64,000 nt of DNA from Pontibacter sp. FD36. GTDB lineage: Bacteria; Bacteroidota; Bacteroidia; Cytophagales; Hymenobacteraceae. Numbering within the stretch: the stretch's first letter is position 1; every line of letters starts with the position of its first letter. Both the position numbers and the translations under genes were made by a program. Below the pieces are notes generated by a model. That model made no database searches. It had not been told where the DNA came from and worked only from the letters and a program-made list of their open reading frames with translations. Of this stretch, positions 27,498-34,550 are shown piece after piece. The stretch covers positions 186,001-250,000 of the forward strand of contig NZ_JADPMP010000001.1 in assembly GCF_015686655.1 (NCBI RefSeq), given 5' to 3'.

Positions 27498-27703
27498 TGA
27501 ATTGTTAAATTGTTAGATAGCTAAATGGCTAAATTGTTGAATTGTTAAATTATTGAAATACCTTTTCTGAAGCAGGTAAGAAGAAACTCCTAAACGAAAG
27601 GTATGTGAAGCCCGCACAGAACTTAAGAGCAGGTATAGCCGCAATTCACTAAGTGAGCCCTGTAACGCTCAACAATTTAACAATCCAACGATTTAACTCT
27701 TCA
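27498..27703. repeat. AT-rich element with ATTGTTAAAT-type inverted arms
   Basis: Left arm 27498-27555 (units such as TGAATTGTTAAATTGTTAG, GCTAAATGGCTAAATTGTTG) and inverted right arm 27668-27703 (CTCAACAATTTAACAATCCA, then ACGATTTAAC) flank about 110 bases that carry an AGGTATAG. It is the same family as 18691-18842. It ends two bases before the stop codon of the next gene. Confidence 0.6.
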
Positions 27704-27704
27704 A

Positions 27705-29183
27705 TCAAAATGAAATCTTGTTGATGTAGAACACATTGCGGTTGGGACCATTGGGGTTGCGTATGCGCTGGAAACCGAAGGCGGCAAAATGGGAACCATA
27801 CCAGCGGATCAATCCTGGCATATCTGTGGTGAGGATTTTCTCTTCTTTTTCGTAGGGCAGGAGCTCCACAGAGGTTTCTTTATCTGTAAACTTGTTCTGC
27901 TCCATTTGGCGGTACACGACCTTGCCGCGATCAGGGTAGGCCATCACGACGCGTCCATCCGGTAGTCCGGCGACCTCCACGGCATGTGTGAGATCAGGCG
28001 TTAGCACATCACGAAGCGGGAAGGTGTTGTCCCACAGCAGGATGCCATCCCGGTCAAAACCCAAAGCAATGGCGTGCGTGCGCTTGTAAGCCTGTGCAAC
28101 CCGTTCCAGCCCTCTGACCCGACTGTCAAAGTAGCCACTGCTGTTACGATACTGAGGGAAGTAAACCTCCGCAGCCAGTACATATCCGTTGGGTGTCGGT
28201 ATCAAATCGTGCAGGAGCATGCGGTAGCGCTGCAGCGGTTCCTTGCCGGCGGCAATACGGGCAAACTCACGTTTGCGGGTGCGCTCTTCACGACGGGGCT
28301 TCATGTACTTAAAGAAATTCTGAAGATCCAGCAGCGAGTAAAACTCACCTTCCACGATTTTGGAGATGACAGGCGCCGTGAAAAAGCCCTGAACAAATCG
28401 AAGATCCCGTACGCCATACGTGCCGATGAGCATACGGGAGAGCGTGTCGCCGGGGGTGATCTCAGCGTTGAGCAAACTTTTGTCCTGAGGCTGAAGGATA
28501 AAGTAGTTCTGCTGCAGCTTGCCTTCGGAGTCAAAGCTTTTCACCTGCAGGCGCGATATCCGGCGGTTGGTTTCGGCCAGCACCACATCTACACGGCCGT
28601 GCACATGGTCGGTATGCAGGTCTGAGAAAGAAGACTCGTCGCCGTAGAGTGCGGGCAGCATCACGGGCTGTGGTTTCTCAGGGTCCAGGTATAGCAGGCT
28701 TGGCTTTGTGTCGTAGCTGTTGCCGGTGATCAGGAAATGATTGCCGCGCAGTACATTGAGTTCATAGATATACTCTGCCTTTTCGAGCACGACCTCGCTC
28801 TTGGTCAGAGCGCCACTGCCCAGGTGTAGCCGCACAAAGGTATAGAGTGTCGGTTTGGCCGCCTGAAAGATAAGGTAGGTATAAGGAGCCTCGGTATAGT
28901 GGCGTATGAATTCAAACTCAGACTTCAGGTCGATCTTGCTGGTCCATACCCGTTCCAGCTGCGTGTCGTATTTCTCCAGCGTAAAGTCAGGCTCCTTTGC
29001 CCAGCTGTCGGATTTGCGGCTGTAGACAAGCAGGCTGCTGTCTGGCAGGGCCATCACCTCTACACGGCTGTTTTCGAGCTCGTAGGGTAGCTCCAGGCGC
29101 ACAGGCTGGCTAGGCTCCTGAGCCCATAGCAGGGCAGGTGCCAGCACAGCAAAGCAGAACAGCAAAGGGCGCAGGTATAGCAT
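27705..29183 (-). CDS. Exported protein of unknown function
   Basis: A 492-residue protein with a signal peptide (MLYLRPLLFCFAVLAPALLW, AQ at the cleavage). The mature part is beta-rich with repeated blade-like strands (LPDSSLLVYSRKSDSW, YTYLIFQAAKPTLYTFVRLH, FLITGNSYDTKPSLLYLD, AIALGFDRDGILLWDNTFPL and GLPDGRVVMAYPDRGKVVYR). This is consistent with a beta-propeller-like fold, but the family is unrecognised. It ends close to an AT-rich repeat. The next gene upstream, EVE, lies 106 bases away in the same direction. Confidence 0.75.
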   Translation of the reverse strand: MLYLRPLLFCFAVLAPALLWAQEPSQPVRLELPYELENSRVEVMALPDSSLLVYSRKSDSWAKEPDFTLEKYDTQLERVWTSKIDLKSEFEFIRHYTEAPYTYLIFQAAKPTLYTFVRLHLGSGALTKSEVVLEKAEYIYELNVLRGNHFLITGNSYDTKPSLLYLDPEKPQPVMLPALYGDESSFSDLHTDHVHGRVDVVLAETNRRISRLQVKSFDSEGKLQQNYFILQPQDKSLLNAEITPGDTLSRMLIGTYGVRDLRFVQGFFTAPVISKIVEGEFYSLLDLQNFFKYMKPRREERTRKREFARIAAGKEPLQRYRMLLHDLIPTPNGYVLAAEVYFPQYRNSSGYFDSRVRGLERVAQAYKRTHAIALGFDRDGILLWDNTFPLRDVLTPDLTHAVEVAGLPDGRVVMAYPDRGKVVYRQMEQNKFTDKETSVELLPYEKEEKILTTDMPGLIRWYGSHFAAFGFQRIRNPNGPNRNVFYINKISF

Positions 29184-29289
29184 GTTACAATCTCGGGCTG
29201 CCGGCTGGCAGAAGGTATAAGGCAGTTAAATGCTTTGTACTCTTTTTTGTAAAGTAACGTTGTGCCTGCGTGCGGCAAGCCACCCCGGA

Positions 29290-29694
29290 TTAGTTACCCA
29301 GGGCAAGTAGCACGTCAAACTCCTCCGCTTTGAGCGGCATCACCGACAGGCGTGACTGGCGCAGCAGAGCAATATTCTCGAGGCGCGGATCTTTCTTGAT
29401 CTGGTCCAAAGTAACGGGGTCCCTGAAGTCACGCTCGGGCACTAGGTCTACCGCCATCCACTTCGGGTCGTCGGCGGATGGGTCAGGGTAAGCGGCTTTG
29501 TCCACTTTGGCCATGCCCACGATCGCTTTTTCAGATACACTGTGGTAAAACAGCACCAGGTCGCCGGGCTGCATTTGCTGCAGGTTGTTGCGAGCCTGGT
29601 AATTACGAACGCCGTCCCAGCAGGCACGACCTTCTTTTACAAATCTGGCCCAGGAATAGGCCTCAGGTTCTGATTTTACTAACCAGTATTGCAT
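29290..29694 (-). CDS. EVE domain protein
   Basis: A 134-residue single-domain protein of the EVE (PUA-like) family. The canonical start MQYWLVKSEPEAYSW is followed by CWDGVRNYQARNNLQQM and the GDLVLFYHSVSEKAIVGMAKV strand. It ends with LRQSRLSVMPLKAEEFDVLL. EVE domains bind modified bases in DNA or RNA, and human THYN1 is the best-known relative. The gene sits ahead of two small membrane-protein genes, which lie upstream of it in the same direction 35 bases away, so co-transcription is possible. Confidence 0.95.
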   Translation of the reverse strand: MQYWLVKSEPEAYSWARFVKEGRACWDGVRNYQARNNLQQMQPGDLVLFYHSVSEKAIVGMAKVDKAAYPDPSADDPKWMAVDLVPERDFRDPVTLDQIKKDPRLENIALLRQSRLSVMPLKAEEFDVLLALGN

Positions 29695-29729
29695 GTGTAA
29701 GGTATAGGTAAAAGAAAGTGATATTCAGT

Positions 29730-29936
29730 TTAAGCGGCATGTTTTTCCGGCTGACCGGTTCGCCTCAGGTAAATAGCCACTTCGCCAATAAGCAGCCCGA
29801 TCAGGAATCCCCCTGTGAAGCTGGCAAAGATGCTCGGCACATAATCAGTGTAGACAATGACAGCCGTAGCGATCAGCATCAGCAGCATGATCATCAGTCT
29901 TGTTTTGCGGGGTAAGCTGGCGAAGGTATATTTCAT
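29730..29936 (-). CDS. Small two-helix membrane protein (paralogue 1)
   Basis: A 68-residue protein with two membrane helices (about 13-32 and 36-55). The ending GEVAIYLRR plus polar tail follows. It aligns along its length with the neighbouring 74-residue protein: both have a Lys/Arg-rich start, a T-Y-S/T-D segment and the GG-x5-IGEVA-x-YLRR motif. Function unknown; likely a duplicated integral membrane protein. The ten-base gap to its upstream neighbour (29937-29945) suggests one operon. Confidence 0.75.
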   Translation of the reverse strand: MKYTFASLPRKTRLMIMLLMLIATAVIVYTDYVPSIFASFTGGFLIGLLIGEVAIYLRRTGQPEKHAA

Positions 29937-29945
29937 GTTTTAAAA

Positions 29946-30170
29946 CTAAGCTTCGTTTTTACGATGGCTGCGTCTTCGCAGGTAGAGCGCGACTTCGCCT
30001 ATTACGATGGCAAGCAGGAGCCCTCCTGCAAAACCTCTGGAGAAATCTGCCAGACCTTTTGAGTACCCTGCAAAATTATCCGAGTAAGTCATTGCAGCCG
30101 CTACGAGTAGCAGCACCGCATAGGTGATCAGGCGTGCTTTAAGGGAGAATTTCTCTAAGGGCTTTTCCAT
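29946..30170 (-). CDS. Small two-helix membrane protein (paralogue 2)
   Basis: A 74-residue tandem paralogue of the 68-residue protein downstream. Helices lie at about 13-31 and 45-62; the shared motif is GGLLLAIVIGEVALYLRRR. The longer loop FAGYSKGLADFSRG is the main difference. Start ATG 30170 follows the lipocalin-like gene (stop at 30191) by 20 bases. No known family name. Confidence 0.75.
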   Translation of the reverse strand: MEKPLEKFSLKARLITYAVLLLVAAAMTYSDNFAGYSKGLADFSRGFAGGLLLAIVIGEVALYLRRRSHRKNEA

Positions 30171-30190
30171 GATGCTCTGTCTTCAAAATG

Positions 30191-30589
30191 CTAGTCCTGC
30201 ACATCAGGTGTTACTCTTACCTTGAGCACACTGTCCTTCAGCGACACCACTTCCATGGTATAGCGCTGCTCTGGGTGTCCATTGCCCTGAATGTGTACCA
30301 GGATGGTATTCTTGTCTTTGTATTCCCAGATGCCGAGATGTTCTTCCAGTCCATCAGCAGGGGCAATTACATACTGTTTGGCCACGCCTTCGGGCTCCAG
30401 CGCAAAGCCGGTACGACCTCTTGAGGGTGGAAAGTCATAGGTGTTGGGGCGGTACACAAGCACCTCATCCTCATCCTCTTCATAAGAATGTAGCCAGGTT
30501 TGACCCAGGAGTTCGGCCTCTGCCTTTTTACGGCAGGTGTTAGCCAGCAGCATGAGGCACAAAACGCATAACAGCGAAGCGTATTTCAT
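30191..30589 (-). CDS. Putative small exported protein/lipoprotein
   Basis: A 132-residue protein beginning MKYASLLCVLCLMLLANTC, a hydrophobic stretch that may be a signal peptide. Cys19 is a possible but non-ideal lipobox Cys because Thr is at -1. The mature part is small, acidic (YEEDEDEVLVYRP) and ends in beta strands (YTMEVVSLKDSVLKVRV), resembling lipocalin-like single-domain proteins of Bacteroidota, a group often annotated only as hypothetical. It lies upstream of the two small paralogues in the same direction, 20 bases from the nearer one. Confidence 0.65.
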   Translation of the reverse strand: MKYASLLCVLCLMLLANTCRKKAEAELLGQTWLHSYEEDEDEVLVYRPNTYDFPPSRGRTGFALEPEGVAKQYVIAPADGLEEHLGIWEYKDKNTILVHIQGNGHPEQRYTMEVVSLKDSVLKVRVTPDVQD

Positions 30590-30720
30590 ATTTCTTGTTT
30601 GTATGCTTCTTTCAGAAAAAGCTAAATATATAGCTAAGATAGGGATTTCCTGCTTTATATAGAAGCCCCATTATATAAAAGGCCGCCGGGCAGTGGTGGC
30701 AAAGGTATGGCGGCTTTTTC

Positions 30721-30728
30721 TATCTTTG
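30721..30728 (+). promoter_or_regulatory. -7 box upstream of PolX-like gene
   Basis: TATCTTTG is a perfect TAnnTTTG. It lies inside the longest open frame (ATG 30707) and 21 bases before the TTG at 30749, so it argues that translation starts at the TTG rather than the ATG. No -33 partner was found. Confidence 0.5.
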
Positions 30729-30748
30729 TACTTATACACAACACTGCC

Positions 30749-32452
30749 TTGGAAAATAAGAAAATCATAAAGCTGTTTAAGCTGGCCGCCGAGCTCATGG
30801 AGCTGCACGATGAGAATCCGTTTAAGGTACGCTCGTACGTGAACGGTGCCGCTGCGCTGGAACTGGTAGAAGAGCCGCTTGAAACTAAAAGTCAGGCCGA
30901 ACTGGAAGGTATAACAGGGGTGGGCAAGAGCATTGCCGCCCGCGTAATCGAGATAAAAGAAACCGGCTCTTTCACCGAACTGGACCAGCTGCTGTCTGTA
31001 ACACCACCGGGTGTGGTAGAGATGCTGCGTATCAAGGGCATCGGTCCAAAAAAGGTGCGTAACCTTTGGAAAGAGCTGGGAGCGGAAACGGTAGAGGAAT
31101 TACTGGACGCCTGTGAGCAGGATAAAGTGAGCAAGCTGAAAGGCTTCGGTGCCAAGACACAGGAAAATATCAAACAGGCGCTGCTCTTTACACAGCAGAA
31201 CCGTGGCAAACTGCTGTTTGCAGAAGCTGAGCCAGCTGCCCAGGCTTTGCTGGAGCAGGTACAGCAGGCATTGCCTCGTGCTGAAGTAGCCCTGGCTGGC
31301 GATGTGCGCCGCTACATGGAGATCGTGGAGAAACTGGAGCTGGTTATCGGAACAGAAGACCCAGCGGAAGCAGAAGCAACTCTGAACCAACTGGACGAGC
31401 TGCAGCAGGACGAGCTGATCTCCGGCCCCATGGTATGGCGCGGCAAGCACAGCCTGAGTGGTTTGAACACAGAGATTCGCTTTGCCAATCCGGCTAACTT
31501 TCAGAACGAGCTGTTCATCCGCTCTGCCTCGCAGGAACACTTGACCCAGGTATTTGCCGCCAATAAGAACATGCTTACTGTGGCCCGTGAAGGCAGCCAC
31601 AGTTCCGAAGAGGATATTTATGCCTCGGCAGGTATGGCCTACATTGTGCCGGAACTACGGGAGGGCACCAACGAGCTGCAGCTGGCCATGGAAAACAAGC
31701 TTCCGAAGCTACTGGAGGTTTCCGACCTGAAAGGCATTCTGCACAACCACAGCACCTACTCCGACGGCGCCCACACCCTGGAGCAAATGGCTACCTACTG
31801 CCACGACATGGGCTACCAGTATTTAGGTATATCTGACCATAGCAAGACGGCCGCTTATGCCGGTGGTTTGCGCGAAGGCGATGTGCTGCGCCAACAGAAG
31901 GAGATTGATGAACTGAACCAGAAACTGGCTCCTTTTAAGATATTCAAAGGTATAGAGTCGGATATTCTGGGTGATGGCTCCCTGGACTATGAAGAGGACA
32001 TTCTGAAATCGTTCGACTTCATTGTAGCCAGTATCCACAGCAACCTCAACATGGACGAGCAGAAGGCCACTTCACGCCTGATCACAGCCATCGAGAATCC
32101 TTACACGACCATGCTCGGTCACCCGACCGGCCGCCTGTTGCTGCGCCGCGAAGGCTACCCGATCAATCACAAAATGGTGATCGACGCCTGCGCTGCCAAC
32201 AACGTCATCATCGAAATCAACTCAAACCCCTGGCGCCTCGACATTGACTGGCGTTGGGTGGCTTATGCGCTGGAGAAGGGTGTGATGCTGAGCATCAACC
32301 CGGATGCCCACCACACCAGCGGCTACGACGACATGCGCTACGGCGTGCTGGTCGGTCGCAAAGGCGGACTAACAAAGGAGATGACCTTCAATGCGAAGTC
32401 GGCGGAGGAAGTGGAAGCTTATTTCAAAGCCCGGAAGGAGAAGATAAAGTAA
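30749..32452 (+). CDS. PolX-like protein: helix-hairpin-helix plus PHP nuclease, degenerate polymerase site
   Basis: A 567-residue protein with the bacterial PolX layout: an N-terminal 8-kDa-like region (about 1-45), HhH motifs (GITGVGKSIAARVIE at about 56-70; IKGIGPKKVRNLWK at about 94-107), a Pol-beta-like palm and a C-terminal PHP domain. The start is TTG 30749 (reads MENKKIIKLFK), fitting homologues and the -7 box. The palm looks inactive: where family X has G-D-x-D after the RR motif, this protein has GDVRRYMEIVEKLELVIG (no DxD), and the third-Asp strand reads NTEIRF. The PHP part is intact (ILHNHSTYSDG, GISDHSK, GIESDILGDG, SINPDAHHT). I infer a nuclease or structural role. The next gene starts 3 bases after its stop. 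Confidence 0.85.
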   Translation: MENKKIIKLFKLAAELMELHDENPFKVRSYVNGAAALELVEEPLETKSQAELEGITGVGKSIAARVIEIKETGSFTELDQLLSVTPPGVVEMLRIKGIGPKKVRNLWKELGAETVEELLDACEQDKVSKLKGFGAKTQENIKQALLFTQQNRGKLLFAEAEPAAQALLEQVQQALPRAEVALAGDVRRYMEIVEKLELVIGTEDPAEAEATLNQLDELQQDELISGPMVWRGKHSLSGLNTEIRFANPANFQNELFIRSASQEHLTQVFAANKNMLTVAREGSHSSEEDIYASAGMAYIVPELREGTNELQLAMENKLPKLLEVSDLKGILHNHSTYSDGAHTLEQMATYCHDMGYQYLGISDHSKTAAYAGGLREGDVLRQQKEIDELNQKLAPFKIFKGIESDILGDGSLDYEEDILKSFDFIVASIHSNLNMDEQKATSRLITAIENPYTTMLGHPTGRLLLRREGYPINHKMVIDACAANNVIIEINSNPWRLDIDWRWVAYALEKGVMLSINPDAHHTSGYDDMRYGVLVGRKGGLTKEMTFNAKSAEEVEAYFKARKEKIK

Positions 32453-32455
32453 CGA

Positions 32456-33448
32456 ATGCCGAAAATACTCATTCTCCGTTTTTCCTCTATCGGCGATATT
32501 GTGCTGACAACCCCGGTGGTGCGCTGCATTAAGCAGCAGGTGCCGGGAGCAGAGGTGCATTATTGCACCAAGCAGGGTTTTAGAGGTATACTGGAGCCTA
32601 ATCCCTACATCGATAAGGTACACACGCTGAGCGGCAGCCTGAATGAACTGGTGCAGCTGCTCAAGGCCGAAAACTTCGACTTTGTAGTGGACCTGCACAA
32701 CAACCTGCGCACGCGCATTATCAAAACAAGACTGGGTAAGCCCTCCAAGAGCTTCGATAAGCTCAACTACGAGAAGTGGCTGATGGTGAACCTGAAGGTG
32801 AATCGTCTGCCTGACGTGCATATTGTAAACCGCTACCTGGCTGCTGCGGCGCCGCTCGGTATACAGGACGACGGCAAGGGGCTGGACTACTTTATACCTG
32901 CCGATGCCGAAGTAGATATCAACACCCTTCCGGAGCCTTTCCGGCAGGGGTATGCAGCCTTTGCCATCGGGGCGCAGCACTATACCAAACGACTCCCCAC
33001 GGAGCGCATCATCGAACTGTGTGCGGATCTCAAACAGCCCATCATCCTGCTAGGTGGCAAAGAAGACGCTGCTACAGGTGATGAAATAGCCGCCTACATA
33101 CAGGCTGCGGACGATTCGCAGGGAACAGTCATTTTCAACGCCTGCGGCAGGTATAGCCTGGCTGGTTCGGCCTCACTGGTGCGGCAGGCAAAGCAGGTAG
33201 TGAGTCACGACACGGGGCTGATGCACATTGCGGCGGCTTTTCAAAAAGACATCATCAGCGTATGGGGCAACACCATACCTGAGTTTGGCATGTACCCTTT
33301 CCGGACCAGGTATAAGGTGCTGGAGGTAAACGGGCTGCCCTGCCGGCCCTGCTCCAAAATAGGGTATAGCAAGTGCCCCAAAGGTCATTTCAGGTGTATG
33401 CACGATATTGATTTCAGCGCCATCGACCGGCAACCTTTTAAGGTATAG
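32456..33448 (+). CDS. Glycosyltransferase family 9 (heptosyltransferase-like), second copy
   Basis: A 330-residue GT9 enzyme, starting 3 bases after the PolX-like stop, so co-transcribed. Its N-terminus has RFSSIGDIVLTTPVVRCI. The domain boundary includes the FAIGAQHYTKRLPTERIIEL motif, and the donor site is VVSHDTGLMHIAAAFQKDI. The C-terminal Cys cluster CRPCSKIGYSKCPKGHFRC matches the GT9 protein at 21059-22057, though the rest is divergent. Its last codons and stop are formed by an AAGGTATAG motif copy (Lys-Val-stop). It likely adds a core sugar to LPS. No adjacent LPS genes. Confidence 0.92.
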   Translation: MPKILILRFSSIGDIVLTTPVVRCIKQQVPGAEVHYCTKQGFRGILEPNPYIDKVHTLSGSLNELVQLLKAENFDFVVDLHNNLRTRIIKTRLGKPSKSFDKLNYEKWLMVNLKVNRLPDVHIVNRYLAAAAPLGIQDDGKGLDYFIPADAEVDINTLPEPFRQGYAAFAIGAQHYTKRLPTERIIELCADLKQPIILLGGKEDAATGDEIAAYIQAADDSQGTVIFNACGRYSLAGSASLVRQAKQVVSHDTGLMHIAAAFQKDIISVWGNTIPEFGMYPFRTRYKVLEVNGLPCRPCSKIGYSKCPKGHFRCMHDIDFSAIDRQPFKV

Positions 33449-33485
33449 CACAGACTGACTGGAGATCAGGAAGGTATAAAACAGT

Positions 33486-33519
33486 ATCGCCCGCGCAGGT
33501 ATAAACTTGCGCGGGCGAT
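33486..33519 (+). terminator. GC-rich hairpin after GT9, with motif copy in the loop side
   Basis: A 15-bp stem (ATCGCCCGCGCAGGT, 33486-33500, with 33505-33519; one G-U pair) and a 4-base loop. The strand carries an AGGTATAA copy. There is no long T run, so it is a weak terminator candidate. Confidence 0.55.
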
Positions 33520-33525
33520 GTATTT

Positions 33526-33543
33526 CAGGTATAGCTATACCTG
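33526..33543. repeat. Perfect 18-bp palindrome of two AGGTATAG motifs
   Basis: CAGGTATAGCTATACCTG is its own complement and consists of two inverted AGGTATAG copies. It lies between the convergent GT9 and TraB/GumN genes. Confidence 0.9.
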
Positions 33544-33553
33544 AGGAGTTAAT

Positions 33554-34504
33554 TTACTGGAGGGGTTTTACGGTATAGCCGGCTCTCTGTAGCAGCTGCA
33601 GCAGGCCGTTTTCGCCAGGCAGGTGCAGAGCGCCTACTGCGATAAAAGTAGACTGCTCTTTCATGATGGCTGGCAGTTTCGTCATCCAGTCTTTGTTGCG
33701 GTCGTCTGTCATGTAGGCCATGTCGCCACCACCCGTTAGTTCGTTGTAATCATTGGAGAGTTTCCACATACCTGCCAGGTCTTTGTCGAAGTACAGCTGC
33801 ACGAGTTTGTCCGACATCTTCATGGCGGCTTCTTTGTTTTTCACATATGCCACAAGCTGCTCTGCCTGCTTGTCCAGTGGGTGGTGATTGTAAAGCAGGT
33901 CAAACTGCTGCTCCATGGTCTCGAGCGTGCTCACCTTCTTTTTGCTTTTCTTGTTGTAGCTGGCAAAGTACATATCGAGCGGCTGGCCTGTGTATTCTTT
34001 TAGCACTTCCATACGCTGGTAGTCTTTCAGAGAAAGCATTAGCAGCAGTGTCATCGGCTTCATCTGGTCGGCCATGCTCAGCTCAAACCCAAATTGGGTC
34101 TTTATTTCCTCGTTTACCAATGCGTAGTCCTCTTTGCTCAGCAGGTTCGATAGTTTGTTGTCCGGCATGACCATTTTGGCTCCTAACTGCATCATTTTAG
34201 CCGAATCGATCTCTGTTTCCACCACTACGCCGCGGCTTTCCATAAAGCGCTCCATCACCTCCGGCACCGTATTCAGGAAGCTGGCGTTGAGCAGGTGGTA
34301 CGTGCCGTATAGGTATGAGGGCTGCTTTAAGCCATTACCGCTGATCTCCCAAAGCAGTGACTTGGCAGCGGTAACAGGCTGTGCCTGGGTAGTAGTGGCT
34401 TTGGCAGGTTTTGATTTTACTTTCTGGGCCTGGCTAAGGGTAGGAGATAGCAGCAGCGCAACTAACAGGATGCAAAGGCTGGTAATTTTGTTTTTGTAAT
34501 TCAT
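33554..34504 (-). CDS. TraB/GumN family exported protein
   Basis: A 316-residue protein with a signal peptide (ITSLCILLVALLLSPTLSQA). The mature part has the family hallmarks: LLWEISGNGLKQPSYLYGTYHLL early in the domain, with GT-x-H as in Tiki/TraB proteases, and a C-terminal FIAVGALHLPGENGLLQLLQ block containing GA-x-HLPG. TraB/GumN/Tiki-type proteins are putative metalloproteases with a metal site made by GTxH-like motifs; the GxxHLPG motif is intact. Periplasmic or outer-membrane location is likely. It ends convergently with GT9. The 5' end faces the TIG/kelch lipoprotein gene, in the same direction. Confidence 0.9.
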   Translation of the reverse strand: MNYKNKITSLCILLVALLLSPTLSQAQKVKSKPAKATTTQAQPVTAAKSLLWEISGNGLKQPSYLYGTYHLLNASFLNTVPEVMERFMESRGVVVETEIDSAKMMQLGAKMVMPDNKLSNLLSKEDYALVNEEIKTQFGFELSMADQMKPMTLLLMLSLKDYQRMEVLKEYTGQPLDMYFASYNKKSKKKVSTLETMEQQFDLLYNHHPLDKQAEQLVAYVKNKEAAMKMSDKLVQLYFDKDLAGMWKLSNDYNELTGGGDMAYMTDDRNKDWMTKLPAIMKEQSTFIAVGALHLPGENGLLQLLQRAGYTVKPLQ

Positions 34505-34550
34505 GCTTAATGGTTTAAAATAGAAGTAATGTCAATCACAGAGGTATGAT

